A stretch of 64,000 nt of DNA from Apteryx mantelli. Its lineage: Eukaryota; Chordata; Aves; Apterygiformes; Apterygidae. Shown piece after piece: positions 1 through 13,192 of this stretch (the stretch's first letter is position 1; every line of letters starts with the position of its first letter). Location of the stretch: assembly GCF_036417845.1 (NCBI RefSeq), contig NC_089979.1:53978262-54042261 (forward strand), read 5' to 3'. Made by a program: the position numbers and the translations under genes. Under the pieces are notes generated by a model that saw only the letters and a program-made list of their open reading frames with translations, was not told the origin of the DNA and did not search any database.

Positions 1-1459
1 ACCAATTGGGGGAGGAACGTGATGTCCTCCAGCCTGCTTTTATGACTCTGTGTAGCTTGTCTTGAAAGTTGTTCTGGATGCTGGACACACCACTGCTGGT
101 AAGGATCGCAATGGTTTTGTAATTTTATTGAATAAGCATGCAAGCTGTTTTGCCAGAGCCTGTAATTTCACTTCCTTTTCTAGCCTGCAATGTTCTGATT
201 GCCTGACCTTGTGTTGATTGTCTTTCTTTGTTTTCTTTTTTACTTCTAGTATCATTCCTTGTTTGAACTCTCCTTCTATCATCTCTCTCCCTGCTTTACT
301 TGAGAGCGCTTATGTAATATTATGCATTTCACTAGGTTAGAGATTATTTTGACTAGTTTGGCACTGTTTTGAAAGTCATCTGATCCTTACTACCCCCACT
401 AAATTAACCACAACAGCGATTCTTGCTCTGATGCAAACAAACCAACTTGTGTTCAAGAGAGAAAGCACATCTTGCCTATGAACTTAGGCTGGCTTTTTTC
501 TAACTTCTGCTTTCTGTGCTGTGACAGAGATAAATTTAAAAGAGAAGCAATGAGCAATAAAATCAGTCTGACATTTTTAAAAACTGAAATTTAGTGTTCG
601 CTGATGGTGTTTCTAATTCCAGCATATGCTTTGGACTCAGAAGCTACGGCGCTTTTCCAGGTAGACTGCCCCCCAGGTCAGGTATGAAGCAGCCATTCCT
701 ATGCCAGCTTTCACTAAAGGGTTAGTTCAGGTTATTGTATTAAATGCTACTTAGGCAGTTGCTGCTGTAATTCATTCTTCCTGTTAAATTCAGCTGGCTT
801 GCTTTCAGCCAAGGTATTTTCAGTGATGTACTGCCAACTTTCTGCAAGGGCTCCCTCAAAATTTCTTCCTCCTTAGCTGGGGATACATGGAAAAAAACCC
901 TCCTTGCCTTTAATATCCCCCTTTAGTTGATAGCTTTACATCTGCAAAGTGCATACAGTGTGTCCTCCTATCCCCCTTCCCTCTAGCAACCCAGGCCCCC
1001 TTGATGCCCTGCTCCAGGCTGTCCCTGCACAAGTGGCTTCAGCCACCGTCATCTCCTTAGGGGCTGCCCCGGCCCCTAAGCAGAGGGACAGACATGCTCT
1101 GGGTCTCTCGGAGATTTGTTTTTCCTTCCCACCTATGTTGTGCTTGAACTTGCAGGGGGTGGAGGTCCCAGACACCCCCTGAAGGGTGAGGGGCATCCCT
1201 GTAGTGCCTTTTTTGGGCCCCTGAAGGAGGCGGTGGGGACACGGGCATGGAGGCGTCTCTGCGGAGAGCTGGCGCTCTGCCCTGCCCCGTCTCGCTCCCT
1301 CCCTTGCGAGGGGAGCGTGGGCCTGTGCACCGTGCCAGGGAGCGAGCATGACCATGGGCAACTCTCCTTTAAATAAGCAGCGTGTGTGTGGGGGGGCATT
1401 ATTTTCCCTCCCCTTTACACCTATGTGCAACAGGTATTTCAGTTGTGAAATACTGCAGT

Positions 1460-1890
1460 TTGCTCCCGGGGGGGTGAGAGCAGCGGGGCCAGAGCGTGGA
1501 GCAGCCGATGCCGACGTTAGTCAGACTTTCTGGGTCTGTCAGAAGTGACTCGCTCACCAGCTGGCCCGGGCAGGAAATGTGACCCTGGCGGTCTGCGATG
1601 CTCGTCAGACGCAGAGGGAACATGACTTGAGACGCTCTGCTTCCCGGAAGATTTCCCTCTATTTCCAACCTCCAGCCCTCTGGCACACGCCTCGTTCTCC
1701 AGCCGTGTGGGCTGCAAGGCCACCTCGCCGTGGCGGGCGCGCGGCGCTGCTCCCTCCACCCGGGGCCGATCAGTCACCGCTGCTGCTGCAGCTGCCGCGG
1801 GCCGAGGCCGCCGGCGGGGAGTCACGCGTGAGCGGGGCCAAGAGCCCCTGGCTGGTCCTCGAGGTTCTGCGCAGCTTAGGCAATCGCGAA
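1460..1890. promoter_or_regulatory. CpG island, possible promoter or regulatory element
   Basis: CpG dinucleotides are dense here. By eye I count about 26 in 1681-1890 alone, in sequence near 70% GC, and further ones run back to about 1230. The flanks on both sides are CpG-poor. CpG islands in vertebrates usually mark promoters, but no initiator exon, TATA box or recognisable coding start was found next to it, so the role is inferred only from composition. Confidence 0.4.
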
Positions 1891-4409
1891 GGCAGAGCTG
1901 GCCATCCCTCCCTCCCTGTGGGATACGCTTCCTGCCCTAGGAAATCCCCAGCTGCAAGGCAGCCTGGGACACTGACCTTGGGGATTTTGAAATGCAGTTG
2001 GCGAGTGCTGACTGTGTTCAGGGGGAGACCTAGGGGTTTCTAGCAAGCCTAAAAAAAAAAAAAATTACAAACCTTTCAATTATGCCTAAAGAAAAAAAAA
2101 AAATCTTCCCACTCCTCAGCTATGTAGTTTGTCTGAATTCACTTCCTTGGGATACATCGGAGCTTGATCTTTAAGGAATGCTATCTGAAAAGCCCACGTG
2201 TAAAAACTTAACTGTTCCGGTGATAGCACTGTAAGCTGCTTTTGATCGCTTAAATTGTGGAACCACGACTCTATCATCTGTTGCCCAAGGACTTCAGGAA
2301 ATGTACGTGCACTTATGCAAATTTATACAAGAGGGACTATTTTGCAGGGTTTGCTCTTCCAGCCCAGGGAATGAGGGGAAGACAGCTCTTGCTGAAACCT
2401 TTGGCTTATGGCTTGCAGCTGAGCTGTTCAGCAGGCCAGATTATCTCCTGTGTCCCCAACCTGCGCGTTCCCGCGGCATCTTCCCCTGCCGCCAGCACGG
2501 CCCCAAACTGCTCAGGACCCAGTTGCGCAAGCCTGGAGCGGTGAGATTTTTCTGGAGCTTTTTCCTTGAATGCTGGTGGCATTTACAAGCGAAGAGCCTG
2601 CAAGCTGGGTCCTTTGGCTGCATTTTTCTCCAAACAGTCACAGAGATTGCAGTGCTCATGTTTTGCCTCTAAATCCCCATGACTCTTGCCAGTTCGGGGA
2701 ATATTTGCACGTGAGTGGGTGAATCTGATGGTAAGAGACAAAACAGTTTCTTTGGGAACCTTGAGGGGAGCCAAGGCTGCGCCGGAGCCCGGCCTAGGCA
2801 GGACGCAGCCACAGCACAGCGGGGGCACAGCCCGCAGCTGGAGAGCTGTCGGGCAGGGCTTTAACTTTGTGTAAAATGTGGATTTTCCTCTTTCCCAGAC
2901 TGGTGAAAGAATTTGCAAACCCTGGTGAGAGGCAGGTTGGGTCAGGGCGGATGCAGCACACCCCTCGCTGCATTCGTAGCAACGCTGCTTTACAACCTGC
3001 GGCTGGCTTGGGGCAGCGCTAAAAAATGGAGCCCCCATGCTTTGGGTTTTTTTTTTTTTTTTCGTGCATGAACCCAGTGACATGACACTGGACTTTGGGA
3101 CATCACTCAATTTACTTTAACTCACATTTTAAAGAACCTGACCTATGCTGTCAAAAGAGCAGGAATAGCCGTCCATCACTCGGCCTCTCTGAAAAGCCCC
3201 CTCTCGCCTGCCACGCCGTGCCGTGCCGCGCCAGGGCTGCAGTGCTGCTGCTGGGGCATGGTCTCCCATTTTTCATAACCTGCAATTATCATGCAGGTAG
3301 AAAACTGCACACACTAAAATGTGGGGCAGCGCTACCGAAACTGGGTCCAAATTTGTTTTGGTGGCTTTTTTTTTTTACCTCGGTGATAATGCTCAACCAA
3401 TGGGCAAGCTCTGCCCTGTGTACTTTCCTACCCCTCGTGATTCGCTGCGATAATCACAAACTTAAAACACAAGTCTGGCCCTGAACTTTTTCACTACAAA
3501 GGAAACAAGGACTTTGTACTGGCTGCTCCTCTCGGAGTTTCCAGTGGGAGCTCAGTCTTTTCTCACGTGCCAAAGGATGCAAAGTCAGTGGAAAGTGAAG
3601 TTGCACTGATTGCATAGTGTTTGCCAGCTATCGCTGAAGCGGGTGGAGATCAGCACTTTGACACGACGAGATTTATCATGTCAACCTCCTCTGAGGAGAG
3701 AAAAGCCACCCGACCGGTGGAAACAAGCCCATAAATGCCAGGATCCCCAATAACACGCTGTAGGCAGCTCAAAGTACACCCCATGATGGGCAGGTGCTGA
3801 AACATTAACCAGACCTTGGGAAATTGTCTGTAGTTGCTGCTTCGTGTCCACAACACCGCTTCTGCAAACAGGGAACCAGGGCCGTGCTGGTCCCAGGCGT
3901 GGGGAAAGGGCACAGCAGCGCTTGCCCAGCGCAGCCGGAAGCACTGTCCACGACCTCCTGCGGTGCCTGGCGGCAGGGGCAGCAATGAGTGGGTCTGAGC
4001 TTCCCGGCGTGTGGTGGCGTGGGAGCTGGGGGAGGCCCCTTGTTCCCAGCCTTCCCTCGCCCCCACTTATGGGGAGCAACACTCATGAGAAGAACTAATA
4101 CCATTTAGGAAACTGAAGGCTATAGCGATGGGGGGAAGGGGAAAAACTAGAGATGCTTTTGGGCCCCCACACCAGACCCTTCAGACATTTATTTTTTTTG
4201 CTGTTTTATTTTTGCACTGGTGAGCTGTCCTGGAGACCGAGCGAGGTGAGGTGATGAGCCAGAAGCCATCTGTGAGTGCGGTAGTGTTGTAATCACATTA
4301 CTGAGCTCAGCTGACACGGGACACGGGTAAACAGCCCTCCCTGCCCCAATAGGTGATAGTGCATAAATCTTCGGGGCAACAACAAGGCTTTTGCAACTTT
4401 GCCTTTGAA

Positions 4410-4670
4410 CCCCGATGGCGTTGTGGGCGCATGGCAGGCGCCGGCGCAGCATGGCTGGATGCGGCGGGGCAGCTCGGCTCTCCGGCTCCTTCCAGCGGCT
4501 TTGCCCTCGCCTGGAGGAGGGAGAGTGCAGGCGAGCTGTACGTAAATGTGGACACTGGCCGCTGGAGAAACTGCCATTTCCCCTCCAAGCACTGACCCCA
4601 CCAGCAAAGCGCTCGGGGTGGGCTCGCGCGCGGCAGCTTCTGAAGCTCGGCTTTGTGCCAAAACCCGTTC
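4410..4670. other. CpG-rich patch beside a TA microsatellite
   Basis: About 20-25 CpG sites fall in 260 bp, ending abruptly just before an AT dinucleotide repeat. It is one of several GC-rich patches in the first 5 kb (others lie near 2.46-2.55, 2.78-3.0 and 3.87-4.08 kb). No coding signal was recognised. It may be regulatory or simply part of a GC-rich block. Confidence 0.3.
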
Positions 4671-4690
4671 CCATAGTGTCTGCTCATACC

Positions 4691-4717
4691 ATATATATAT
4701 ATATATATATATATATA
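4691..4717. repeat. (AT)n microsatellite
   Basis: About 13.5 uninterrupted AT units, followed by ACATG. This is a simple repeat, probably length-polymorphic. Confidence 0.95.
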
Positions 4718-7700
4718 CATGTCATATTAACTCACCTGACTCCTGCTGTGGGTTTCTCCACAGCTACCACCACATATCCCTGGCTGTTTGGGAATGGTCC
4801 CTTCCCTTAAGGCCTGGAGTGAGTTAAATGCCACGTTCCTGCTGGGGAACGGCAAAGGGGTGTCCGCTGGTTTGTGCTGATTCACTGTTACCTGGCAAAG
4901 GCTTGGTGACGTGCTTCAGCCGGACCTGCGAGAGCGTGTTTTCCTTTTAGTACAGCACAGCTGCAGCAAAAGTACTGGATTTCATTTTCATCAAAAGGCT
5001 GATTCTTAGTCAAGGTGATAATGCCCTTAGGCAAAGGACTTTGCCTTCATAGCTCCTTGTGAAGGAACTGCTCTCCTAGTAGCAGTAACAGAAAGGACAT
5101 GCTCATTTATGGGACTTTAAATCATACAATTCGTTTCCAAAGCCAAATAACAAATTCACAGCAGATAGCTCGGGCACAGGGCTCCTTCTTGGACTGTAAA
5201 CACTGCAAGACAGAAACCATCAATATTTATGCAATGTTCAGCCCAGCACAACCCTGCTTCTCGACTTGGGGCTTTGGAGGCGTGATAATAGAAATATTAA
5301 ATCACACTGAATACCTTCGTACGATATTTACAATTTAGCAATAACTGAACATATCCAGTACTGTGGATTTTGATGTGTAGCACTGGAAGTAAAGGTACTA
5401 AAGGTCATGTGTTGTGATACAGCCCCTTGGTCAGCTTGTGTTTTGCTTATCACGCGTGTATCGCGGTGGCTGGAATCCTTTTAGGTGCGGTGAATATTCA
5501 CCAGAGGAGATTTTGTAGCAGGAGTGATGAGAGAAAAAGTGCATTACTGTGTGAGCTGTCACCAGATGTGCAAAGGACTTTCTATTGAAAAGGCGGGGGG
5601 AAAAAAAAAGCATTAAAAATACCATTGCCATGTTGCCCTCTGGGTTGACACAAATGTGACACAAGAGAAGAATTAGGCTTTTGCAGTTTCATGTTTCCTT
5701 TACATTTTGCAAGAGGGAGAAAAAACAGATCCAACTTCTGCGCCCAGTTATAATGCCACAAGTCCGGAGCAAATATAATAATACTTGCTCCTGAGGTGCG
5801 AGAGCAGAATTTCACAGTCTATCAAAAACTCTACAGAGAGAGATAGCCAAGGTGTGAAGAGATTTCAATAAAAGCTGGATGATTTGGTTGCTAAACTGCT
5901 GGTCCCAGGTGGGGGTAATTTCTGCTATTTAAGCAGATTCCTTCACCCTGCTCTGATGGGATTTCTGAATTGGCATCAGTGCAAGGTAAGGCAGAAATAT
6001 GTGGCTCCTATAGCGTAATGTCTTCCTACTACGTGACTAAGGAAAGTGCTGCAAAAGAACGTTCCCAGGCAGCGGCATCCTTGCTGTTACTCAGCTGACA
6101 GGCAGTGGCTACGGCCATGGCCCATGCAACGCAACTTGTGCCAACGCTCATGTCGTACTCGCTTGACACGTTGGAAAGCCTTGGACCATTAGCATTAAGT
6201 TCACACATGCTATTTGACGTGAAAACATTTCCAGTTAAAAATCATTACAGAATAGCTTGATACTGGCTCATGCAGCTGTTGACAAACAAAATCTGTTTAG
6301 ATTACACTTTAGAGACAAACTCTGGAGGCTTTAGCAGATTTTCTTTGTTTTGGCTTGGTTTCCTGTTTTTACTTTCAGCCTTCCACTACCAAGAAATATT
6401 TTAGCTCTGAAAGGACAAGTATGGAGCGTGGGCTGCTTCCTACCTGAAATCTCAGCATTCCGCAGGAGAAGTGAATTGATGCAAATCTTCGCAGTAAAAT
6501 GCTGTACTGCACACACATTGCATTTTTCCCTTTCGTAGGCAAGTACAAGGCTATTAAGCAAAGGGCAAGAAATGAGCGAAGAATACTGCAATTTGCTAAC
6601 GTGTGGCTGGGTTCCCAGTTCCATGTACGTTCTTGCGGACAGACAGCAGTTGTCATGATGCTATTGCCAGGAAAGATGTAAATAAAAGGAAACACTATTG
6701 TTGGCTGCAGCACTACAGTAATAATACAAAATAGTACTTCATAGAGTCTTTCAGGTTGATACATACTACCTTTTTATCAGCAATGGTATCTGCTGTATGC
6801 TTCTGTACAGCTTCATTGACATAAATTGCCTGTTTTTACTTTTTTTTTTTTTTAATCACAACAATATTTACTATGTAGTGAGTCAGGACAGTGACCTTGC
6901 TCTTGCATATGAGCATGACTTAAAATGAAAGTGTTTCAGGCATAGCTCTTCGGGCTCACTTGGAGGTTGACAATGGATGTTTTCCACTGAAGTAACTGAA
7001 GGTTCATCTTTATGTATTGGCAAAATTCCAGAACTGGCAATTACACTGCGATGAAGTTTCTTTCCTTTCCTAATAAGGTAAATGCAACTGCATAACCTCA
7101 CTAAAAAATCAAACACAGCTGTTTACACTGGATTAAAACAGTTGCTATCGAGACGAAAGCAAGACCCACCCTTTCATACTCGTCTTTCCCACCACAAAGA
7201 CTTACTTCGTGGTAGTAACATCCATGAATTGACCTGAAATTGTTGAGTAACATTATTTGTGTTAAATATGTGCCATGTTCTCCTGGAGCTGGCATCGTTT
7301 CAGCAGCGCATGACCAAGCGCTGCCCCGAGCAAGCCCTGGTGTTGCCCAAGGACTTGCAGCTCCCTGCCCTCAGCCGGGGCGCAGGGCTTGCTGGAGACC
7401 ATTATGCTGCCCCCATGCATTTGAGGCTTGCAATTTGAGGCGTAAATGGTTGTTATGGTGGCACTGATGCACCGGTAAGGGATGCGGGATATTTAGAAAC
7501 CATTTAATGAAACAGATTCTTGGGAAATAGGTTTTATCGCTCCGAGAGGGGAAGGAATTTTTACCCTCAGCTGTAACTACAGGTGGTGACAGCAAACACT
7601 TTGGGCATGGGTGAAATCATTGCAGCTTTGATGGTGGTATCCGTGCTCTTCCAGCCAGGCCCGATGCTTCCCCCTGCTTTTCTCCTTCCCTAAGGCCAGT

Positions 7701-10530
7701 GGGGACTCTCTCTTTCACAGGACAGCAGGATGCCATAGCAGTTTTGGTACATCCTTTGGTACATTTTGAGCTGCCTGATGGCAATTTTTCCCTTTTGCTG
7801 TCAGTCATTGCGTGGAGGGATGAGGAGTGGCACACACTGAGGTGAATCAGCTAGCTCCATTTCCCCTTAGTTTTGGCAAACCATGTGTATGCCAGGCCTA
7901 TCTACAACTTAAAGAAAGCTCAGGATTGTTTTTCTCAGATGGTAGGAAACTTCTCTTCCTAAGAGTGGCAAAAAAACTGGAGCACAGTGAGCTATTATTG
8001 TCAACACTTATTCCCACCCCCCCCCCCAAAAAAAAGAAAGAAAAATTAACATGCTATGAGATGACAAATAACATAGCCCAAATCATGCAGTGCATTGACA
8101 TCTTAGTGCCACATAGTTTCTAGAGCATATGCAACTGCAGAAGGCAAGATCACAGTTCTAGTTCCAGGACTGCAGCAGCCCAGCACCAAACGCGCGCTTA
8201 TGAAGTAATTTCAGATTGCAATTCTGAGCGCTGATAGCCAGTACAAGAGTAAAAATAAGCCATGCTATTTCAAGGATATATTTTTGATAGTTCTTTCTCT
8301 AAAGTTAAATGCCAGGGAAGACTGATCAGCTCTGCATTCCCCCTGTGAAATAGGCTAGTTATATAGGAAGGGGTTACCTTTTACTCTTTAATGTGTAAGT
8401 CCCTAGTTACAGGCTCCGAACTAGGATGTTTGCCTCAGCACATGGTTGTTTACACAAGTGACTTATCTTACCTTGGTGAGATATTTGATACCCATAAAAT
8501 AGCCTTCACATTCTGTCCTGCTGCCTTTTTTTTTAAATTTAGCTCTGTGCAAGGCCCACCCCTTTCCCTGAACCTTTGACAGCTTTAAAACGTAGCAGAA
8601 TGGCAGCTTCCATAAGACGCTCTGAGCCTGTGCAATGTTTGTACTCTCCAGAGGCTCTGAAACACTCCAATATTTCTCTTCTCTCAATAGAGCTGGCAAA
8701 ATCCATAATTGCTTCCATTCTGCTTGGCTAAAAAAAAGAAAACGCCAGGCACCCAGCCATGGGGATTGCTCTATGCAGAGCAGACATGGTGAAGAGGAGT
8801 CACCCATAGGAGGTGATGGCAGTGTCACAACTCAGGTTGTTGTTTTTTTTTTTCCCTGTCTTTTTTTTTCTTCTTCTTACCCTTCATGTGTTTTGTTTTT
8901 TTCCCCTGGGTGGAGCACAGTCACCGAGGTGATGACTTACCTGCCACAGCTCAGCAGATAGCAATCTTGAACTGACAGTGTTAACACAATGCCCCAGCGG
9001 AGCTTTCCTGTCTCTAATTTCTATGATTATGTTGTTACTGGATCAGTGAAGAGAACCATGAAAAACACAATTACCAGGAAGCCCTGCTCCTTTCCACGTC
9101 GCTTTGTCTTGCTGCAGACTGGGCATGTGACTCACGGAGAAACAAGAAGACCTGCTGGATTCGTTCGTACCACCGAAAAGGGTGCTGCCCGCTGATCGGG
9201 CCCAAGCGTGGGAAAGCTGGACCGTTGGCTGAAAAAGCCAGCCACGTCACGTTTTGCAGCTGGCGTCCACACGGATCCTGATGAATCAAGTGATAGCAGC
9301 TACCTCGTCCCGCTACAATAGTGGTGGAGCAGGAGCGCAGACGAGGGACAGTGAAACCCCCTCTTCGGCGTACAAAAGTGAGGGGAATGGCTGTGGATGA
9401 GTTTGGGGCTGCGGGACGGCAATTTTTGTAGGCACTGCGTGGCTAAAGGGCAGGGGGGCAAAGACGTTTGACTGCGGGTGCGGGTCCTAGGCTCGCTCGG
9501 TGCAACCCTGCCTGTTCAGTCCAGGCTGGTCGCTGACCGGAGCGCTAACCCTCGGCGCAGGGATAACCCATGGCACGGAGAGGGATTGTGGGCCCCGCTG
9601 CTCGACTGGCATCGGCACGGAGTCATTCCTCCTTCAGAGGGCTCGAAGGGCAAGAAAAGCATGCCTGCACTGTGGTTCGAATCCCTCCAGACTGGTTTCA
9701 ATAGACAAGGAAGCGAGAGGCGCCAGTTTTCGCCCAACCTGCTTGTAGGACGCCGAAGTACTAAATCATTCATAAAACATGAAAGAATTGAGTATGATGC
9801 CCTCATTTAGGGGGAGCTTTCTCACCCCTCAGTTGAAGTATAAACCAAAGACTCCAACAATAAATGCCAATGGCGGATGAACTGCCAAGATTTTTATCAA
9901 GAATTGCTATAAAAAATATTAGCTCAATGTCAGCACCAATTCGCAGCAGCTTTGAGAGGTTAGCATGCTCCAAGATGACGGCGAAAATTTATTATTTGCT
10001 TATTAGTGGTGCTGGAATGAATATCCAGAGCAGGAGAGAACAGCTTTTGGCAAACAAATTGACAACAAGCTGTGCTTGTGGGAAAGGCTCATAACTTCAC
10101 CTGGAAGGGAACACTGAGCACAAATAAGGATAAAGTTTACCTTCAGAGAGTATGAAAGGAAGGGCTATAAGCCACAGTTTGGACTTCTTTTTTCTTCAGT
10201 AGGCGAACAGTCAGAAACATACCTGCTATTTTACATCATCTGATTCATTCTCAATGCAAAAAGATCCCAGCCACCTCAGAAAACTTTTTAAATAAAATAT
10301 ATTTTTTTCCTCCCTGTTTATCAGTTTATCAGGGAACAGTGAGAGCGTAAATTCCAGCAGATGAAGGGCAATCTCACATCATAGTTGGATCTTTGTGGTA
10401 ATAAAACTTCAACCAGAAGTTTCTCTTTCTATAGGTCACTGGCACAAATCTCTGCAGCCTTCATGTGCTGAGGGGCTAAGAGCAGGCAAATGGTACCTTG
10501 TGCAGCACTGGCATGTTATTAATATAATTA

Positions 10531-10584
10531 TTAGGCTCAATAGCCTAATAGATTCAATAGATTCAATAGATTTCAATAGATTGA
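10531..10584. repeat. Small hairpin and 9-bp tandem repeat
   Basis: Positions 10531-10548 form a perfect 7-bp stem with a 4-base loop (TTAGGCT, CAAT, AGCCTAA). It runs directly into four copies of a 9-10 bp unit, ATAGATTCA or a close variant, at 10548-10584. The repeat reads as a short in-frame SID run on the plus strand, but nothing else suggests coding. Confidence 0.8.
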
Positions 10585-11181
10585 AATATGGCAAAATACT
10601 AGCATTTGCTGGTGTAGCTATGAACAAGATCAGCAGGGAAATGTTACTTACTGCAGGATTAAGAGACTTCTTTATTACACACACTGGGAAAAATCCAGGA
10701 CTGCAGCGAAGGGAAAGTCAGCTATCTCTGCCAGGGAGCTATTTAGCCCACCGTGTTTCAGCCATCATCAGAGATAAGTACAACATTAAGGGAACTAGTG
10801 TGGTGAAAAATAAAACAGACTTAGGGTTTCTCTTTTTTGCTTCTTTTGAAGTCACTAGCGTAACTTCTGTCATCTTCGGCAGGGTTCAGCCGGACGCCGT
10901 GTAGCACTGCCTTTGAACATTTTCCTAAGGATCAAGGCCTTGGGCGCGGAAACTTTTGCGCCTGTGGGTCGCTCTGTGCAGATGAGCCCTTCCAGCGTGC
11001 TCATTGGGGCTCTTCGTCTGAGCCTCTGCAGGATCAAGCTTAAGCAAGGAGAGCTTAAGAGAAACACTCTGCTTGGTGTGCTTTCATCCTGGACCACATC
11101 AAAACGAAACATTTTTTACAGTTCTGGGAGAACAAATTTGCATTGAAAACCCACAGCTCTTACAAGCAGTGCATTAATTAT

Positions 11182-11187
11182 TTTATT
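11182..11187 (-). terminator. Polyadenylation signal AATAAA (distal)
   Basis: Canonical AATAAA on the minus strand, followed 20-40 nt downstream by a GT/T-rich element (TGTGGGTTTT). Cleavage would be expected at about 11155-11170. It is the best-supported end of the DLGAP1 transcript in the window. Confidence 0.5.
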
Positions 11188-11225
11188 AATTTGCTCTTTT
11201 TACAGTATGGGAAATATCATTCATC

Positions 11226-11233
11226 TATTTACA
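11226..11233 (-). promoter_or_regulatory. Pumilio-type site TGTAAATA in the 3' UTR
   Basis: The minus strand reads TGTAAATA, an exact match to the Pumilio consensus UGUANAUA, about 40 nt before the distal polyadenylation signal. Pumilio proteins repress or localise neuronal mRNAs. One 8-mer in AT-rich DNA can arise by chance, so the role is only suggested. Confidence 0.35.
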
Positions 11234-12894
11234 TTTTCCTGTCCACACACAAACTAGATATAGATAATCCTATGAAAACCCAAATCATTAAGCCATAAAA
11301 ACACTCTCCTCTGTCTAAAGGCTTTCAAATTTGTGTCTTTTGTTTCAAATCAAAAAGACAGTTTTAAAAATCACTTTTGGGAATGCAGGTAGGCCAGTGA
11401 TTTACATTCCAGTTACTTAAAATATGCATTTGACTATTTTCTTTAAAAAAAGAAACAATAAAATCACAAAAATACAGTTTAAATGAAAGTGATAGTGCAC
11501 ATCAAAACATTAAGGGAACATCAATAAATAAACTGAAATATATTACAAATAAATTATTTCTATTTACCTTTTCAAATATTAAAAATCTTTAATCCATTTC
11601 TTCATCTTTCTTTACAAAAAGATTATGAGAATTTTATGGAAACATCTGCAAAAAATATAATAAATACTTTTTTTTAACTTTTGAAGCAGGAGACAAAAAC
11701 AACCTTTTCTAAAATTTCCCCCCAGAAAAAAAGCAACACTTTTGTAGCAAAGTAAAACAGAATATAGGCATTTTTAATTTACACTGGGCAGATTAGACTG
11801 AAAACAGATTGGTACAAATTATACCCAAACAAATGATAGAGCAAATGTTAGTGTTGGTAAATGAGTCAAGTGGTTAACTAGTGGCATTCTAGGGGCAGAA
11901 GTACAGTATTTTATTTTAAATTTACTGGTCCTGGGTGTACCTTTTAGATTTTGCTAAAAAGCTAAGCAGGCATCATAATACCCTCTCCAGAGCCAAATGA
12001 ACTAACAGGCATTCGGCTAAGAATAGATTCATTTAAAATACATACGAAAAAATATTCTATGATATACAAATACAGTAATTCATAACGTACAAGACAAAAT
12101 AGTCTTCCCTTTTCTGTGTTTTTTTTTTTTGGAACTTGCTAGATATAAATTTCTGTAGCCACTTGTCAACCACAATCTTAACTCATCTTTCATAAAAGGT
12201 TCACAAAATGAAATAATCTGAAAGAGCCGTGAATGCGGACTCTCACCTGGATACTGCTTTGTCTATTTTAGTACAAATGAGTTCCAAATAATTAATACTT
12301 AGCATGACAATATGCTCAAAAGTGGCAGTTGGCACTATTATATACTGCAGACAGTGTGATCTTTCATTGCTGCTAAAAGTTAAATGAAATTTTTTAAAAC
12401 TAGCAAACACACTGGTATTCAAATGCTTAGAGGGTCAAACCTTTCAAAGCTCCTGTAACACAAAGCACTCGAGGGTTACACTGGATTTCTGATTACTCTA
12501 GCTAAAAGTCTTTTATATATTAAATTATTAGCCCTTATCTTGTAAACCACAGCAGTAAATATTTGTGCCCTGTTTATAAAGACATAGCTCAGATATCAAT
12601 GGCTTTGAGAGGTAGCAAATTCTCTAGTGGTTTTAGTATGCTCTCATGAAAATATTTGGTGCCAGAACCTATTACCTCTCCTATTTTTTTGAATAAAATT
12701 AAATTAGCACCTGGCTATGATGTTGTAGTAAAAGAAGCTGTCTGTCTGGTGTGATCCTGATGAACAGTTTTAGCAGGAGTGTAACTTTTCGGTGACAACT
12801 TCAAATGCTTTATAAATGCGAGCTACAGCACTGTGCCAGCCATGCCGGGGGATGTTTCACAGTTGGCCCTTTCACACCGTTTTAACAGCTAAGG

Positions 12895-13159
12895 GCATTT
12901 AAAGCCAGCCCTGGGCTGGCGTCACGCACGCTGTGCCCCTCCGCCAGGCGGGTTCGTCCCCGCGCCTGTTCCCCTGCGGAGACGGCGGCAGTTTCCTCTC
13001 CTGCGCGCCCCTGGCTCTACCGAGGGCGGCGGAGGAGCGCGAGCCTGCCAACGCCGGGGCAGCGCTCCTCCGCCACGGCTCCCGGCGCGGCCGCCCCAGC
13101 CAAACCAGCTCTCGGCAGCTCTGCTTCTGCCAGCCCACACCGGCTGGGCACGCGTGCAT

Positions 13160-13192
<33 letters not shown>

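Larger units (their letters stand above)
1..11150. other. Presumed intergenic flank downstream of DLGAP1
   Basis: No exon, RNA gene or intact mobile element could be supported on either strand. The first 5 kb are GC-rich with scattered CpG clusters, so open frames of 120-175 codons arise easily; none shows recognisable domains or splice context. From about 5 kb to 11 kb the DNA is AT-richer and unremarkable apart from short homopolymer tracts and a small tandem repeat near 10.55 kb. The region could hold promoters or enhancers of a neighbouring gene, but nothing in the sequence decides this. Confidence 0.6.

Noticed and set aside
936..1430. 164-codon and other overlapping open frames in the GC-rich left flank
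   Set aside because: Several frames on both strands are open together, as expected from GC-rich DNA poor in stops; no recognisable protein or exon signals.
2583..3110. 175-codon minus-strand open frame
   Set aside because: It includes a lysine run from a homopolymer tract and low-complexity residues, with no domain or conserved motif.
9660..9705. GGTTCGAATCCC, like a tRNA T-arm
   Set aside because: The flanking bases do not form a 5-bp T stem and no D-arm, anticodon arm or acceptor stem is found upstream.
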